Shown here: piece after piece, positions 18,501 through 26,875 of the stretch
How the letters are laid out: the number at the start of each line of letters is the position of its first letter
How positions within the stretch are numbered: the first letter of the stretch is position 1
The notes under the pieces: model-generated
Told to the model about the DNA's origin: nothing
The model's database searches: none
The model's input: only the letters and a program-made list of their open reading frames with translations
Translations under genes and position numbers: made by a program
NCBI RefSeq assembly: GCF_025717605.1
Contig: NZ_JAJIRQ010000007.1
Location: 1-64,000, forward strand
Direction: 5' to 3'
DNA length: 64,000 nt
Source of the DNA: Paucibacter sp. TC2R-5
GTDB taxonomy: Bacteria; Pseudomonadota; Gammaproteobacteria; Burkholderiales; Burkholderiaceae_C

Positions 18501-19871
18501 TCAGGCGCCGCCACGACTCGCGCTCCCGAAGGCCTCGATCAACGCTCGGTACCAATGTGCGCTGGCCTTGGCCACGCGCTGCTGATTGCTGTAGTCCACA
18601 TGGAAGATGCCGAAACGCTTGAGGTAGCCCGAATTCCATTCGAAATTATCGAGCAAGCTCCAGTAGAAATAGCCCCGCACATCCACCCCCATATCCATCG
18701 CCTGCGCCAAAGCGGCCAGATGCGCTTTCAGATAGGCAATGCGTTCGACGTCCATCACCTGCCCGTCCACCAGTTCATCGGCATTGGCCATACCGTTTTC
18801 GGTGATGAAAATGGGCGGCGGCGAGTACTCGCGGGTGATGCGCACCAAATGCTGGGTCAATGCCTTGGGGTAGATTTCCCAACCCATATCGGTGAAGCCC
18901 AGCTTGCCCGGCGCGGGTACCGCCGGTGTCTGCGTGCTGATAAAGCTGCGGGTGTAGAAATTGACCCCCAGAAAGTCCAGCGGCTGCTGGATCAGGGTCA
19001 GGTCTTGCGGCTCTATCTGCGGGGCGTCTTCGCCCAGGTGCTCGATCACATCGGCCGGATAGCTGCCGCGAAAAATCGGGTCCATATACCAGCGCACATT
19101 CAAACCATCATCGATACGCGCTGCCTGGCGATCGGCCTCGATCGGCTCGGCGGGAAATGCCGGCGTGTGGTTCAAGACCACGCCGAGTTGCGTCTGCGTG
19201 ACGGCGCGCATCGCTTGGATCGCCGCGCCATGCGCCATCATCAAATGATGCGAAACCTGCATTGCTGCTTTGCGGCTGCGCATGCCCGGCGCAAACTGGC
19301 CGGTTTCATAACCCAAGGTTGCCACACACCAGGGTTCGTTCAATGTCGCGATGCTGGCGACCTTGGCGCCAAAGCGGCGGGCCACTTCGGCCGCATAGGC
19401 GGCAAAGTGCGGCACGATCTCGCGCGACAACCAGCCGCCCATGCTGTCATGCAGCGCTTGCGGCAAGTCCCAGTGATAGAGCGTGACATGGGGCTTGATA
19501 CCGGCCTCTACCAAGGCGTCAATCAGCTGATCATAAAAAGCAAAGCCGGCTTCGTTCCACGCGCCTTCGCCCAAGGCCTGCACACGCGGCCAGGAGATAG
19601 AGAAGCGATAGGCCTCCAGGCCCAACCACTTCATGCGCGCAATGTCTTCGCGGAACAAGTGGTAATGGTCGCACGCCACATCGATGTTGGAGGCATCATT
19701 GATGCGCCCTGGCTCGCCGCAGAAAGTATCCCAAATCGATGGCCCCTTGCCGTCGAGCGCCGATGCACCTTCTATCTGAGCCGCACTGGTGGCTGAGCCC
19801 CATTGAAAGCCGGCAGGAAAGTGCGTCGCCAAGTTGGTGTCTGCGGGCTTGAAATTGTCGTTGGCTGTCAT
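18501..19871 (-). CDS. GH1 beta-glucosidase
   Basis: 456 residues. The cytoplasmic GH1 barrel shows the acid/base Glu in IATLNEPWCVATLGY and the nucleophile Glu in IFITENGMAN, with FPAGFQWGSATSAAQIEG near the start and FYWSLLDNFEWNSGY near the end. It hydrolyses cellobiose or short beta-glucosides to glucose. I chose the ATG at 19871 (MTANDNFKP): the other in-frame ATG at 19922 lies inside the -10 hexamer of the promoter I infer at 19921-19950 and so would be upstream of the transcript start. First gene of the operon with glk, the MFS gene and GH5. Confidence 0.94.
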   Translation of the reverse strand: MTANDNFKPADTNLATHFPAGFQWGSATSAAQIEGASALDGKGPSIWDTFCGEPGRINDASNIDVACDHYHLFREDIARMKWLGLEAYRFSISWPRVQALGEGAWNEAGFAFYDQLIDALVEAGIKPHVTLYHWDLPQALHDSMGGWLSREIVPHFAAYAAEVARRFGAKVASIATLNEPWCVATLGYETGQFAPGMRSRKAAMQVSHHLMMAHGAAIQAMRAVTQTQLGVVLNHTPAFPAEPIEADRQAARIDDGLNVRWYMDPIFRGSYPADVIEHLGEDAPQIEPQDLTLIQQPLDFLGVNFYTRSFISTQTPAVPAPGKLGFTDMGWEIYPKALTQHLVRITREYSPPPIFITENGMANADELVDGQVMDVERIAYLKAHLAALAQAMDMGVDVRGYFYWSLLDNFEWNSGYLKRFGIFHVDYSNQQRVAKASAHWYRALIEAFGSASRGGA

Positions 19872-19920
19872 GGGTTCGGGTTTCAAATTAAGGCGGCGCT
19901 CTTTGCGATGGTGCGCGGCC

Positions 19921-19950
19921 ATAATAATTAAAAAAAGACAACGTTGTCAA
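19921..19950 (-). promoter_or_regulatory. Promoter of the beta-glucosidase operon
   Basis: Read on the minus strand: -35 TTGACA (19950-19945), an 18-bp spacer and -10 TATTAT (19926-19921). The palindrome at 19937-19948 lies across the -35 and spacer, which is a repressing position for a LacI-family protein. Seen directly; promoter activity is inferred. Confidence 0.7.
19937..19948. promoter_or_regulatory. LacI-type operator 1 (perfect palindrome)
   Basis: GACAACGTTGTC, a perfect 12-bp palindrome with a central CG as usual for LacI-family operators. It overlaps the -35 region of the leftward promoter. The centre lies 23 bp from operator 2. Confidence 0.8.
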
Positions 19951-19959
19951 CGAGAAATA

Positions 19960-19971
19960 GACAACGCTGTC
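19960..19971. promoter_or_regulatory. LacI-type operator 2 (one mismatch)
   Basis: GACAACGCTGTC, one base off the perfect palindrome, upstream of the leftward promoter. The centre is 23 bp from operator 1, about two helical turns, and 111 bp from operator 3. Confidence 0.75.
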
Positions 19972-20070
19972 GTTTACCCCTATTCGCACATACAAAAGCC
20001 CAGGGTGCCGATAACGACGGCATTCTGGCTCTGCACAAGGGGCTGTTGTTTTTTTCAACTAGGGGAAAAC

Positions 20071-20082
20071 GACAACGCTGTC
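20071..20082. promoter_or_regulatory. LacI-type operator 3 (one mismatch)
   Basis: GACAACGCTGTC, identical to operator 2, placed upstream of the rightward promoter with the same 23-bp centre spacing to operator 4. The bases before it (AAAC) match those before operator 2 in the other gene direction. Confidence 0.75.
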
Positions 20083-20091
20083 ATATCGCCG

Positions 20092-20121
20092 TTGACAACG
20101 TTGTCTTTTGATTCGTATCAT
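20092..20121 (+). promoter_or_regulatory. Promoter of the TonB-receptor/halogenase group
   Basis: -35 TTGACA (20092-20097), 18-bp spacer, -10 TATCAT (20116-20121). The predicted transcript start near 20128 leaves a leader of about 200 nt before the receptor ATG at 20329. Geometry is identical to the divergent beta-glucosidase promoter. The rest of the region between the two genes (19872-20328) shows no other element I can name. Confidence 0.7.
20094..20105. promoter_or_regulatory. LacI-type operator 4 (perfect palindrome)
   Basis: GACAACGTTGTC, overlapping the -35 hexamer and spacer of the TonB-receptor promoter. The block GTTGACAACGTTGTCTTTT is identical at operators 1 and 4 when each is read towards its own gene. 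Confidence 0.8.
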
Positions 20122-20328
20122 GGCCTCGCCTTGTCAAAGGGAAGCGCCCGAGGGCGACGACCGGAGCAAGTCCAGAGGAACTCATAGAAGCGACCCGCGT
20201 GGCAAACACCATGCGCTAAACGACACTGCATCCAAGGTCTCAAATGGCCGCGGTTGCACCCTCTCCATCAAACCGCAGTGGATGGAAATCCAGTTCACGG
20301 TACCCAGCGCAGAATCCATAGGAGACAT

Positions 20329-23300
20329 ATGAAAAGAGCTCAGTTCCAACACCGTCCGAGCACGATCGCCCAGCGGCGTGCCCTGAACGTGAAACCCGTG
20401 GCCAGCGCTTGCGCGGCCTTGTTGACTCTGTTTGCACCCGCCAGCCAGGCCCAGCAAGCAGCCACACCCACCCTCGCTGCCGATGCGCAGCAACTCGACA
20501 CGGTGGTCGTCACCGGCATCCGCCGATCGCTCGAATCCGCCGTTTCGCTCAAGCGCGAAAACCACGGCGTGGTGGACGGCATCGTTGCGGAAGACATCGG
20601 CAAGTTCCCAGACACCAATCTGGCGGAATCGATGCAGCGCATCTCAGGCGTGTCGATCGAACGCGGTCAAAGCGGTGAAGGATCCCGCGTCACCGTGCGC
20701 GGTATCGGCGCCGACTTCAATATGGTGCTCTTGAACGGCCGTCAAATGCCCGGCGCCTTGCTCAATAGCGCCGAGGGCGGCAGCTCAGCCAACTCGTCGC
20801 GCGCCTTCGACTTCTCCAATCTCTCGTCCGACTCGGTCTCGGCGATCGAGGTGTTCAAGACCAGCCGCGCCGCCAAGCCGGCCGGCGGCATCGGCGCCAC
20901 CATCAATATCAAGACCGCGCGTCCACTCGACAGCAAAGAACGCATCGCCAGCTTCTCCGTCAAGGCCAATCACGACGCTTCCAATGATCGCCTGCCCGAG
21001 ATGTATCAAGGCAGCAGCATAACGCCTGATCTGTCCGGCATCTACAGCGACACCTTTGCCAACGGCACCATAGGCATTTCGATCAGCGGCAGCTTCTCGC
21101 GGCGCGATTCCGGCTCCAACAAGGCCTACACGCAAAACGGCTGGCACCCCTTCCTTGGCGACGAGAGCGGCTGGGGTGCGATTCCGAGAAAGGGCGAGCC
21201 CGGTTACGAGCAAATCACCAACCGTCCAGGCCCGAATACTTTGTACTCGACGCCGGTGGACCTGCGCTATGCGTTGACCGCCTTGGAGCGCGAGCGCACC
21301 AACGGCCAATTGGTGCTGCAATACGCGCCCAGCAAAGACCTCAAGTTCACGCTTGACTACACGATGGCCGACAACACGGTCAACAAGAAGAACGTACAGG
21401 TCGGCACGTGGTTCAATTTCCAAGGCGGCCCTTCGGCCTGGACTGACGGCCCGGTCGCTGGCCCGATTTCTTACTCGGCCTTGTTCCCGGCCAAGGATCA
21501 TGACCTCGCCATCGACGGTGGTCAGTACGGCGAAAAGGCGAAGAACCGTTCCACCGGCTTCAACGCGGAATGGAAGATCAACGAGCAACTGAACGTGGAG
21601 CTCGATGCACACAGCTCCACCGCCAAGACGGGGGCCAACAGTCCTTACGGCACTTATTCTGTGATCGGCTCGGGCATGTTCAGCCAAGGCGATGCCATCG
21701 GCTATTACAACCAGGACATGCCCATCCTGAGCCTGCCCAACACGGTCTTTGACACCAACAAGATCCAGGTCGCCGGCACCCGTTTTGACAATGCCTTGAG
21801 CGATCAGAAGATCGATCAGGCCCAGTTCCGGGGCGCCTACAAGCTCAGCAGCGACGACAAGCTGAACTTCGGCATCTCCAGCACCAAGGTGAACAACCGC
21901 TCGGCCTCCGTCAACCACCAAAACGGCGACTGGGGCGGTGTCGGCAAGCAAGGCGATTACGCCGCCAGCTTGTTCAATACCGAAAGCCTGCCGAGCTATT
22001 TCGGCCAGGTCAAGGGCAGCGACGATCCGCGCCTGCTGCAGAAGTTCTACTCCTTTGATTTCAACGCCATGCGCGCCCGCGCGATTGAAATTGCGATGAA
22101 GTCGGGCACCTCCAGCCACCCCACACCGCTGACGCGCGAGGAAGCAGAGGCCTACTTCGCGGCCTATACCGACTTCACCAAGGGCGCCGACCTGCGCACG
22201 ACGGAAAAGTCGACCAGCGGCTTCTTGCAATACGACCACAGCTTCGACACCGCCATTCCGATGAGCGTGTCGGTCGGCGTGCGGCGCGAATCGACCAAGG
22301 TCGAATCCAGCTCGCAAGTGCTGTCGCTGACGGGTGCCAGCTGGGGTTCTTTGAACGAGATCTCGGTGCAGTCCGGCGGAACGACCTTCGGTTCATCCAG
22401 CGGCAAATACAGCTACTGGCTCCCAAGCATCGATTGGGATGCCGACCTGACGGCCAATATGAAGCTGCGCGCCAGCTACGGCGAGACCATAGGCCGCCCC
22501 GGTTGGGCTGCGCTCGCAGGCGGCGTGACGGTGGGTGACACGGCCAACGCAGGCGGCGGCACCGGCTCCACCGGCAATGCCGCGCTGCTGCCACTGCTGT
22601 CCAAAAACTGGGACACCTCGCTTGAGTACTACTACAGCAAGTCCAGCTATGTGGCCGCAGGTCTGTTCCGCAAGAACATCACCAACTTCATCTCCAGCAC
22701 CACGGTCAGGCAGCCGGTCGGCCAGGTTCACACGCCGATTGGGGGCAAATACTACCTTGCGGCAATAGCCAGCGGCTGCTCGGCCACCGATCCCAAGTGC
22801 CAGCGCAACTACATCTTCAACAACTTCAACGGCCAGCCGGGTGTGACCAAAACCGGCGTCAATGCGGCCGGCGAAATCCAGGGCACCATCGTGGGCCAGG
22901 CGACCGATCCCCTGTTGCAATTTGCGGTCACCACGCCGGCGAATGCCAAGGGCGATAACCTGAGTGGCGTTGAGCTGAACGCGCAGCATCTGTTCGGCAA
23001 CTCCGGCTTCGGCGTCGCGGGCAACTACACCCGGGTGTCATCCGGACTGTCCTACGACAACCACAGCACGGCTGCACAGTCGGCCTTGGTCGGGGTGAGC
23101 AACTCCTACAACCTGGTGGGCTTTTATGAAGGCGGAGGCTTCTCGGTGCGCGGCGCTTACAACTGGCGCGGCGAGTTCCTGGCGGCAACGACCGATGGCG
23201 CCGGCAACAACCCTATCTACACCGAGCCCTATGGTCAGATGGACATGACGATCGCCTACCGGATGACGAAGAACCTGACCTTCCAGGCTGACTTCCTCAA

Positions 23301-23406
23301 CCTGAACGACGGGGTTATCCGCCAGCACGGCCGCACCAAAGAGCAGCTAGTATCCGTGACTCAAACGGGCCGCCGCTATCTGGTGGGGGCACGCTACTCG
23401 TTCTAA
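20329..23406 (+). CDS. TonB-dependent outer-membrane receptor (carbohydrate type)
   Basis: 1025 residues from the ATG at 20329, preceded by GGAGA at 20321-20325; an upstream in-frame start at 20254 would add 25 residues with no signal character. A signal peptide ends near PASQAQQ. A TonB box-like DTVVVTGI follows, then the plug (about 75-215: DIGKFPDTNLAESMQRISGVSIER, RGIGADFNMVLLNGRQMPG) and a beta-barrel that ends in the terminal aromatic ARYSF. The plug resembles the receptor class widespread in Xanthomonas and Caulobacter carbohydrate loci. With the flanking glucanase and beta-glucosidase genes, import of beta-glucan oligosaccharides is likely. Expression should respond to the LacI regulator through operators 3 and 4. 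Confidence 0.93.
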   Translation: MKRAQFQHRPSTIAQRRALNVKPVASACAALLTLFAPASQAQQAATPTLAADAQQLDTVVVTGIRRSLESAVSLKRENHGVVDGIVAEDIGKFPDTNLAESMQRISGVSIERGQSGEGSRVTVRGIGADFNMVLLNGRQMPGALLNSAEGGSSANSSRAFDFSNLSSDSVSAIEVFKTSRAAKPAGGIGATINIKTARPLDSKERIASFSVKANHDASNDRLPEMYQGSSITPDLSGIYSDTFANGTIGISISGSFSRRDSGSNKAYTQNGWHPFLGDESGWGAIPRKGEPGYEQITNRPGPNTLYSTPVDLRYALTALERERTNGQLVLQYAPSKDLKFTLDYTMADNTVNKKNVQVGTWFNFQGGPSAWTDGPVAGPISYSALFPAKDHDLAIDGGQYGEKAKNRSTGFNAEWKINEQLNVELDAHSSTAKTGANSPYGTYSVIGSGMFSQGDAIGYYNQDMPILSLPNTVFDTNKIQVAGTRFDNALSDQKIDQAQFRGAYKLSSDDKLNFGISSTKVNNRSASVNHQNGDWGGVGKQGDYAASLFNTESLPSYFGQVKGSDDPRLLQKFYSFDFNAMRARAIEIAMKSGTSSHPTPLTREEAEAYFAAYTDFTKGADLRTTEKSTSGFLQYDHSFDTAIPMSVSVGVRRESTKVESSSQVLSLTGASWGSLNEISVQSGGTTFGSSSGKYSYWLPSIDWDADLTANMKLRASYGETIGRPGWAALAGGVTVGDTANAGGGTGSTGNAALLPLLSKNWDTSLEYYYSKSSYVAAGLFRKNITNFISSTTVRQPVGQVHTPIGGKYYLAAIASGCSATDPKCQRNYIFNNFNGQPGVTKTGVNAAGEIQGTIVGQATDPLLQFAVTTPANAKGDNLSGVELNAQHLFGNSGFGVAGNYTRVSSGLSYDNHSTAAQSALVGVSNSYNLVGFYEGGGFSVRGAYNWRGEFLAATTDGAGNNPIYTEPYGQMDMTIAYRMTKNLTFQADFLNLNDGVIRQHGRTKEQLVSVTQTGRRYLVGARYSF

Positions 23407-23418
23407 ACGGCAAGCACA

Positions 23419-23457
23419 CCGAACCGGCATGGCCCTCAAAAGGCCATGTCGGTTCGG
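23419..23457 (+). other. Strong intercistronic hairpin between receptor and halogenase genes
   Basis: A 16-bp stem with one G-T pair (CCGAACCGGCATGGCC, 23419-23434; GGCCATGTCGGTTCGG, 23442-23457) and a 7-nt loop. No run of T follows, so it is not a standard intrinsic terminator. It could cap the receptor mRNA against 3' decay or lower expression of the downstream genes. Confidence 0.65.
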
Positions 23458-23498
23458 GTCCGTATAGAAGCAGTCCTACAGTGATCGCGAGACTTGAT

Positions 23499-25094
23499 AT
23501 GACGGAAGCGGTGCGGCGCATCGTAGTGTTGGGGGGCGGCTCGGCGGGTTGGCTGAGCGCAGCCTTGTTGGCCGCAGAACATGGTGGTTTGGAAGACGGC
23601 AAATTGCAGATCAGCCTGATCGAATCGCCCAACGCTCCCGCCATCGGGGTGGGTGAAGGCACATGGCCCTCGATGCGCGAGACGCTGCAGCGCATCGGTC
23701 TGCGCGAGCTTGACCTGCTGCGCGACTGCGACACTGCCTTCAAACAAGGTTCGCGTTTCGACGGCTGGGTCAATGGCGACGTGAGCGGCGAGGCCAGCGA
23801 CAAGGCCAGCAACAAACAGTCCGACCGCTATTACCACCCCTTCTCGCTGCCGCAGGGCCATGGTGAGGTCGATCTCGTGGGCGCCTGGCTGCACGCCGGC
23901 ACCGAGCAGGGCTTTGCGCAGGATTTTGCGTTTAGCGTGAGCCCTCAACCCCTGGTCTGCGATGCGAGCTTGGCCCCCAAGCAAGTGACAACGCCAGAAT
24001 TCGGCGGCGCCCTCAACTACGGCTACCACTTCGATGCCGTCAAGCTGGGCGTCCTGCTGCGCAAGCACGCCACCGAGAAACTTGGCGTGAGGCATGTGGC
24101 CGACGAAGTCACCCAGGTGCTCACCCATGAAAACGGCGACCTCAAAGCCCTGCAGACCCGCAGCCACGGCGCGATCGAGGGTGATCTCTTCATCGACTGC
24201 TCGGGCCTGAAGGCCTTGCTGATTGGTCAGCACTACGGCATCGGGCTGCGCTCGCAACAGCATGTGCTGTTCAATGACAGCGCCTTGGCCCTGCAAGTGC
24301 CCTACTCCGATACACAGGGCCCGCTGGCCTCGGTCACGATCGCCACGGCCCATGCCGAAGGCTGGACCTGGGACATAGGCCTGCCCAGCCGGCGCGGCGT
24401 TGGCCTGGTCTACTCCAGCACCCATACCAGCCGCGAGGCAGCAGAACTGGCGCTGCGCCAGCATATTGCCCGCAGCGGCGGCCCGGCCGCGGCCGAGCTG
24501 CCCAGCCCGCGCCACATCCCCTTCGCGCCGGGCTACCGTGAACGCTTCTGGCATCACAACTGCGTGGCGGTGGGCCTGTCCTCAGGCTTTATCGAACCGC
24601 TGGAGGCCTCGGCACTCGCGCTGGTCGAGTTGTCGGCCGCGATGATCCGCGATGAGCTGCCCGCTACCCGCGCCGATATGGCCCTCGTGGCCAAACGCTT
24701 CAACGAGGCCTTCGACTACCGCTGGGCCCGCATCATCGACTTCCTCAAACTGCATTACGCCTTGAATCAGCGCAATGACGCCGACTACTGGCGCGAGCAT
24801 CGCCAAGCGGCCTCCATGCCCGAACGCTTGGGCGAGCTGCTGCAGCTGTGGCGGCACCGGGCCCCTTTGCGCGGCGATCTGTTTCGCGTCGACGAAGTGT
24901 TTCCCGCCGCCAGCTATCAATATGTGCTTTACGGCATGGGCTTCAAACCGCAGCTGCCGCCCCCCCGCGCGAACCGCCTGGCACAGGCGCAAGCCTGCTT
25001 CCAGCAGGTGAGCAGCGCCAGCAAACGAATGCTGGGCGGCCTGCCGCGCCACCGCGATTTGATACGCCACATCCAGGCGCACGGCATGACCTAA
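23499..25094 (+). CDS. Flavin-dependent tryptophan-halogenase-like protein (first copy)
   Basis: 531 residues from the ATG at 23499, with a weak GAGA before it; a GTG at 23481 is the alternative. The FAD-binding glycine motif is IVVLGGGSAGWLSAALLA, followed by GVGEGTWPSM. The lysine that handles hypohalous acid in known halogenases is matched by Lys82 in DTAFKQGSRF. The halogenase WxWxIP motif reads WTWDIGLP, with an extra residue. SSGFIEPLEASAL matches the conserved glutamate region. Homologues occur beside TonB receptors in Xanthomonas and Brevundimonas; some halogenate indoles in vitro but their natural substrate is unknown. Free-tryptophan chlorination is therefore not a safe call here. 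Confidence 0.85.
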   Translation: MTEAVRRIVVLGGGSAGWLSAALLAAEHGGLEDGKLQISLIESPNAPAIGVGEGTWPSMRETLQRIGLRELDLLRDCDTAFKQGSRFDGWVNGDVSGEASDKASNKQSDRYYHPFSLPQGHGEVDLVGAWLHAGTEQGFAQDFAFSVSPQPLVCDASLAPKQVTTPEFGGALNYGYHFDAVKLGVLLRKHATEKLGVRHVADEVTQVLTHENGDLKALQTRSHGAIEGDLFIDCSGLKALLIGQHYGIGLRSQQHVLFNDSALALQVPYSDTQGPLASVTIATAHAEGWTWDIGLPSRRGVGLVYSSTHTSREAAELALRQHIARSGGPAAAELPSPRHIPFAPGYRERFWHHNCVAVGLSSGFIEPLEASALALVELSAAMIRDELPATRADMALVAKRFNEAFDYRWARIIDFLKLHYALNQRNDADYWREHRQAASMPERLGELLQLWRHRAPLRGDLFRVDEVFPAASYQYVLYGMGFKPQLPPPRANRLAQAQACFQQVSSASKRMLGGLPRHRDLIRHIQAHGMT

Positions 25095-25134
25095 GCACCA
25101 AGCCAAGCCCCCTATTCACCCCAACTGATACGCC

Positions 25135-25836
25135 ATGCAAAACCCACAACTGCTCGACAACATCACGCACAAAGACCTGCGCATCATCACCCGCCGTGGT
25201 GCCGAATGGGGTGACGCAAGGATGTCCTGTATCGCCACACCGGACGAGTTTCGCCGCCTGCAGGTGCATTACCCCATCGTGTTTCAGAAGAACGATCAAG
25301 GCGCGATGCAGCCGCTGGCCCTGTTCGGCCTGCAAGAAGGTCAGAACCTTTTCCTCGGCCCCGAGGGCTGGACGGTGCCTTATGTGCCCCTGGCCATGCA
25401 GCGCGAGCCTTTCATGATTGGCGTCAACGAGGATGAGCTCCGGATGCTGGTCGATATGGCCAGCCCGCGCATCAGCCAGGGCGCCGAAGGCGAGGCGGTG
25501 TTCTTGCCGCTGGGCGGCACAAGCGAGTTTCTGGAACATGCCAACTCGGTGCTGAAGACCTTGCACGAAGGCTTGCAAGCGACGCCCGCCTTCATAGACG
25601 CCCTGCTCGCGCATGAGTTGCTGGAGCCCTTTGTCCTGGATGTAGAGCGGCCAGACGGCTCGCATGGCCGCTTGGTCGGCCTGTACACCATCCATGAAGA
25701 GCGCCTCGCGGCCCTGGACGAAAAGACGGTGGGCCTGCTGCACCAAGCGGACTATCTGATGCCCATCTATATGGCCGTGGCCTCGCTGTCCCATTTACAC
25801 ACGCTGATCCGCCTGCAACTCGCACGCGAAGCTTGA
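25135..25836 (+). CDS. SapC family protein
   Basis: 233 residues. SapC-like features include NITHKDLRIITRRGAEWGDARMSCIATPDEFRRLQ (start of that block near residue 8), VHYPIVFQK and PYVPLAMQREPFMIGV. It has no signal peptide or membrane segment, so it is probably cytoplasmic. The name comes from an S-layer-associated reading frame in Campylobacter, but the function is unknown. It is a regular companion of TonB receptors and halogenase-like genes in carbohydrate loci. It starts 40 bases after the first halogenase gene and ends 4 bases before the cupin gene. Confidence 0.85.
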   Translation: MQNPQLLDNITHKDLRIITRRGAEWGDARMSCIATPDEFRRLQVHYPIVFQKNDQGAMQPLALFGLQEGQNLFLGPEGWTVPYVPLAMQREPFMIGVNEDELRMLVDMASPRISQGAEGEAVFLPLGGTSEFLEHANSVLKTLHEGLQATPAFIDALLAHELLEPFVLDVERPDGSHGRLVGLYTIHEERLAALDEKTVGLLHQADYLMPIYMAVASLSHLHTLIRLQLAREA

Positions 25837-25840
25837 AGCC

Positions 25841-26854
25841 ATGAGCCGACCCATGCTCGAGCGCAGCGACATCCGCGCCGACGCCTTGCCCGCCGATCTG
25901 CTGCAAAGCACCGAGCCGGTACTGCTGCGCGGCTTGGTGCGCCATTGGCCGATGGTTCAGGCTGCGCAGCAATCAGATCAGCAGTTCTGCGACTACCTGC
26001 GCGGCTTTGGCGCCGCCGGTGCAGCCACCAAGGTCGGGCTGTGGCGCGGCGCGCCGGCCATCGAAGGCCGATTCTTCTACAACACCGATTTCAGCGGCTT
26101 CAACTATCAGCGCGAGATTGCCGGCTTCGGCGCCCTGCTGGACGAGTTGCTGGCGCAGGCGAAAGTGGCGAATCCGCCCGCACTCTATCTGGGCTCCACC
26201 GAGCTTGACGGCTCCTTCCCCGGCCTGCGCCAAGCGAATGACTTGCCGCTGAATGTGGCCGAGCCCTTGGTCAGCCTGTGGCTGGGCAATCGGGTGCGCG
26301 TGGCCGCCCATTTCGACCTGCCCGACAACATCGCCTGCGTCGTCGCCGGGCGGCGTCGCTTCACACTGTTCCCGCCCGAACAGGTCGCCAATCTATACAT
26401 CGGCCCCCTGGACCTGACCCCGGCCGGTCAAGCCATCAGCCTGGTCGATATTGCCAAGCCAGACTTCGAGCGCTTCCCGCGCTATGCGCAAGCGCTGGCG
26501 CAGGCACAGACGGTGGAACTGCTGCCTGGGGACGCGGTGTTCATCCCCAGCCTGTGGTGGCATGCGGTGGAGGCGCTGGAGCCTATCAGCGCGCTGGTGA
26601 ACTTCTGGTGGCGGCAAAGCCCTGCCTTTATGGACTCGCCAATGAACACCTTGATGCTGGCCCTGATGACGCTGCGTGAGCTGCCGCCGGCCCAGCGCCA
26701 AGCCTGGGAGGCTTTGTTCGATCACTATGTTTTCCACGCGGACGCACAAACCGCCGCCCATATCCCGCCCCACGCTCAAGGCGTGCTGGCACCCATCACG
26801 CCGGACCGTGCGCGCCATCTGCGCTCGGTGCTGCTGAACCGACTGAATCGCTAG
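25841..26854 (+). CDS. Cupin-8 (JmjC-like) 2-oxoglutarate/Fe(II) oxygenase-type protein
   Basis: 337 residues. The double-stranded beta-helix shows the iron-binding His157-x-Asp159 in AAHFDLPDN and the distal His241 in PSLWWHAVEAL, with FTLFPPEQVANLYIGPL between them as in JmjC-like hydroxylases. The N-terminus VLLRGLVRHWPMVQ is also typical. The expected chemistry is hydroxylation of a protein or small molecule. The same type of protein, named pass1-related in some Xanthomonas loci, accompanies halogenase and SapC genes. It starts 4 bases after sapC, so translation is likely coupled. Confidence 0.85.
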   Translation: MSRPMLERSDIRADALPADLLQSTEPVLLRGLVRHWPMVQAAQQSDQQFCDYLRGFGAAGAATKVGLWRGAPAIEGRFFYNTDFSGFNYQREIAGFGALLDELLAQAKVANPPALYLGSTELDGSFPGLRQANDLPLNVAEPLVSLWLGNRVRVAAHFDLPDNIACVVAGRRRFTLFPPEQVANLYIGPLDLTPAGQAISLVDIAKPDFERFPRYAQALAQAQTVELLPGDAVFIPSLWWHAVEALEPISALVNFWWRQSPAFMDSPMNTLMLALMTLRELPPAQRQAWEALFDHYVFHADAQTAAHIPPHAQGVLAPITPDRARHLRSVLLNRLNR

Positions 26855-26875
26855 TTAGTGAGTGAGGCCCTGCCC

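Noticed and set aside
19872-19922. Upstream ATG (19922) as the beta-glucosidase start
   Set aside because: It overlaps the -10 hexamer of the inferred promoter, so it would not be in the message. The ATG at 19871 also fits the GH1 family better.
20282-20332. 16-codon leader peptide overlapping the TonB-receptor start (ATGA)
   Set aside because: No ribosome site precedes its ATG and the residues (MEIQFTVPSAESIGDI) are not suggestive of attenuation. The overlap alone is weak.
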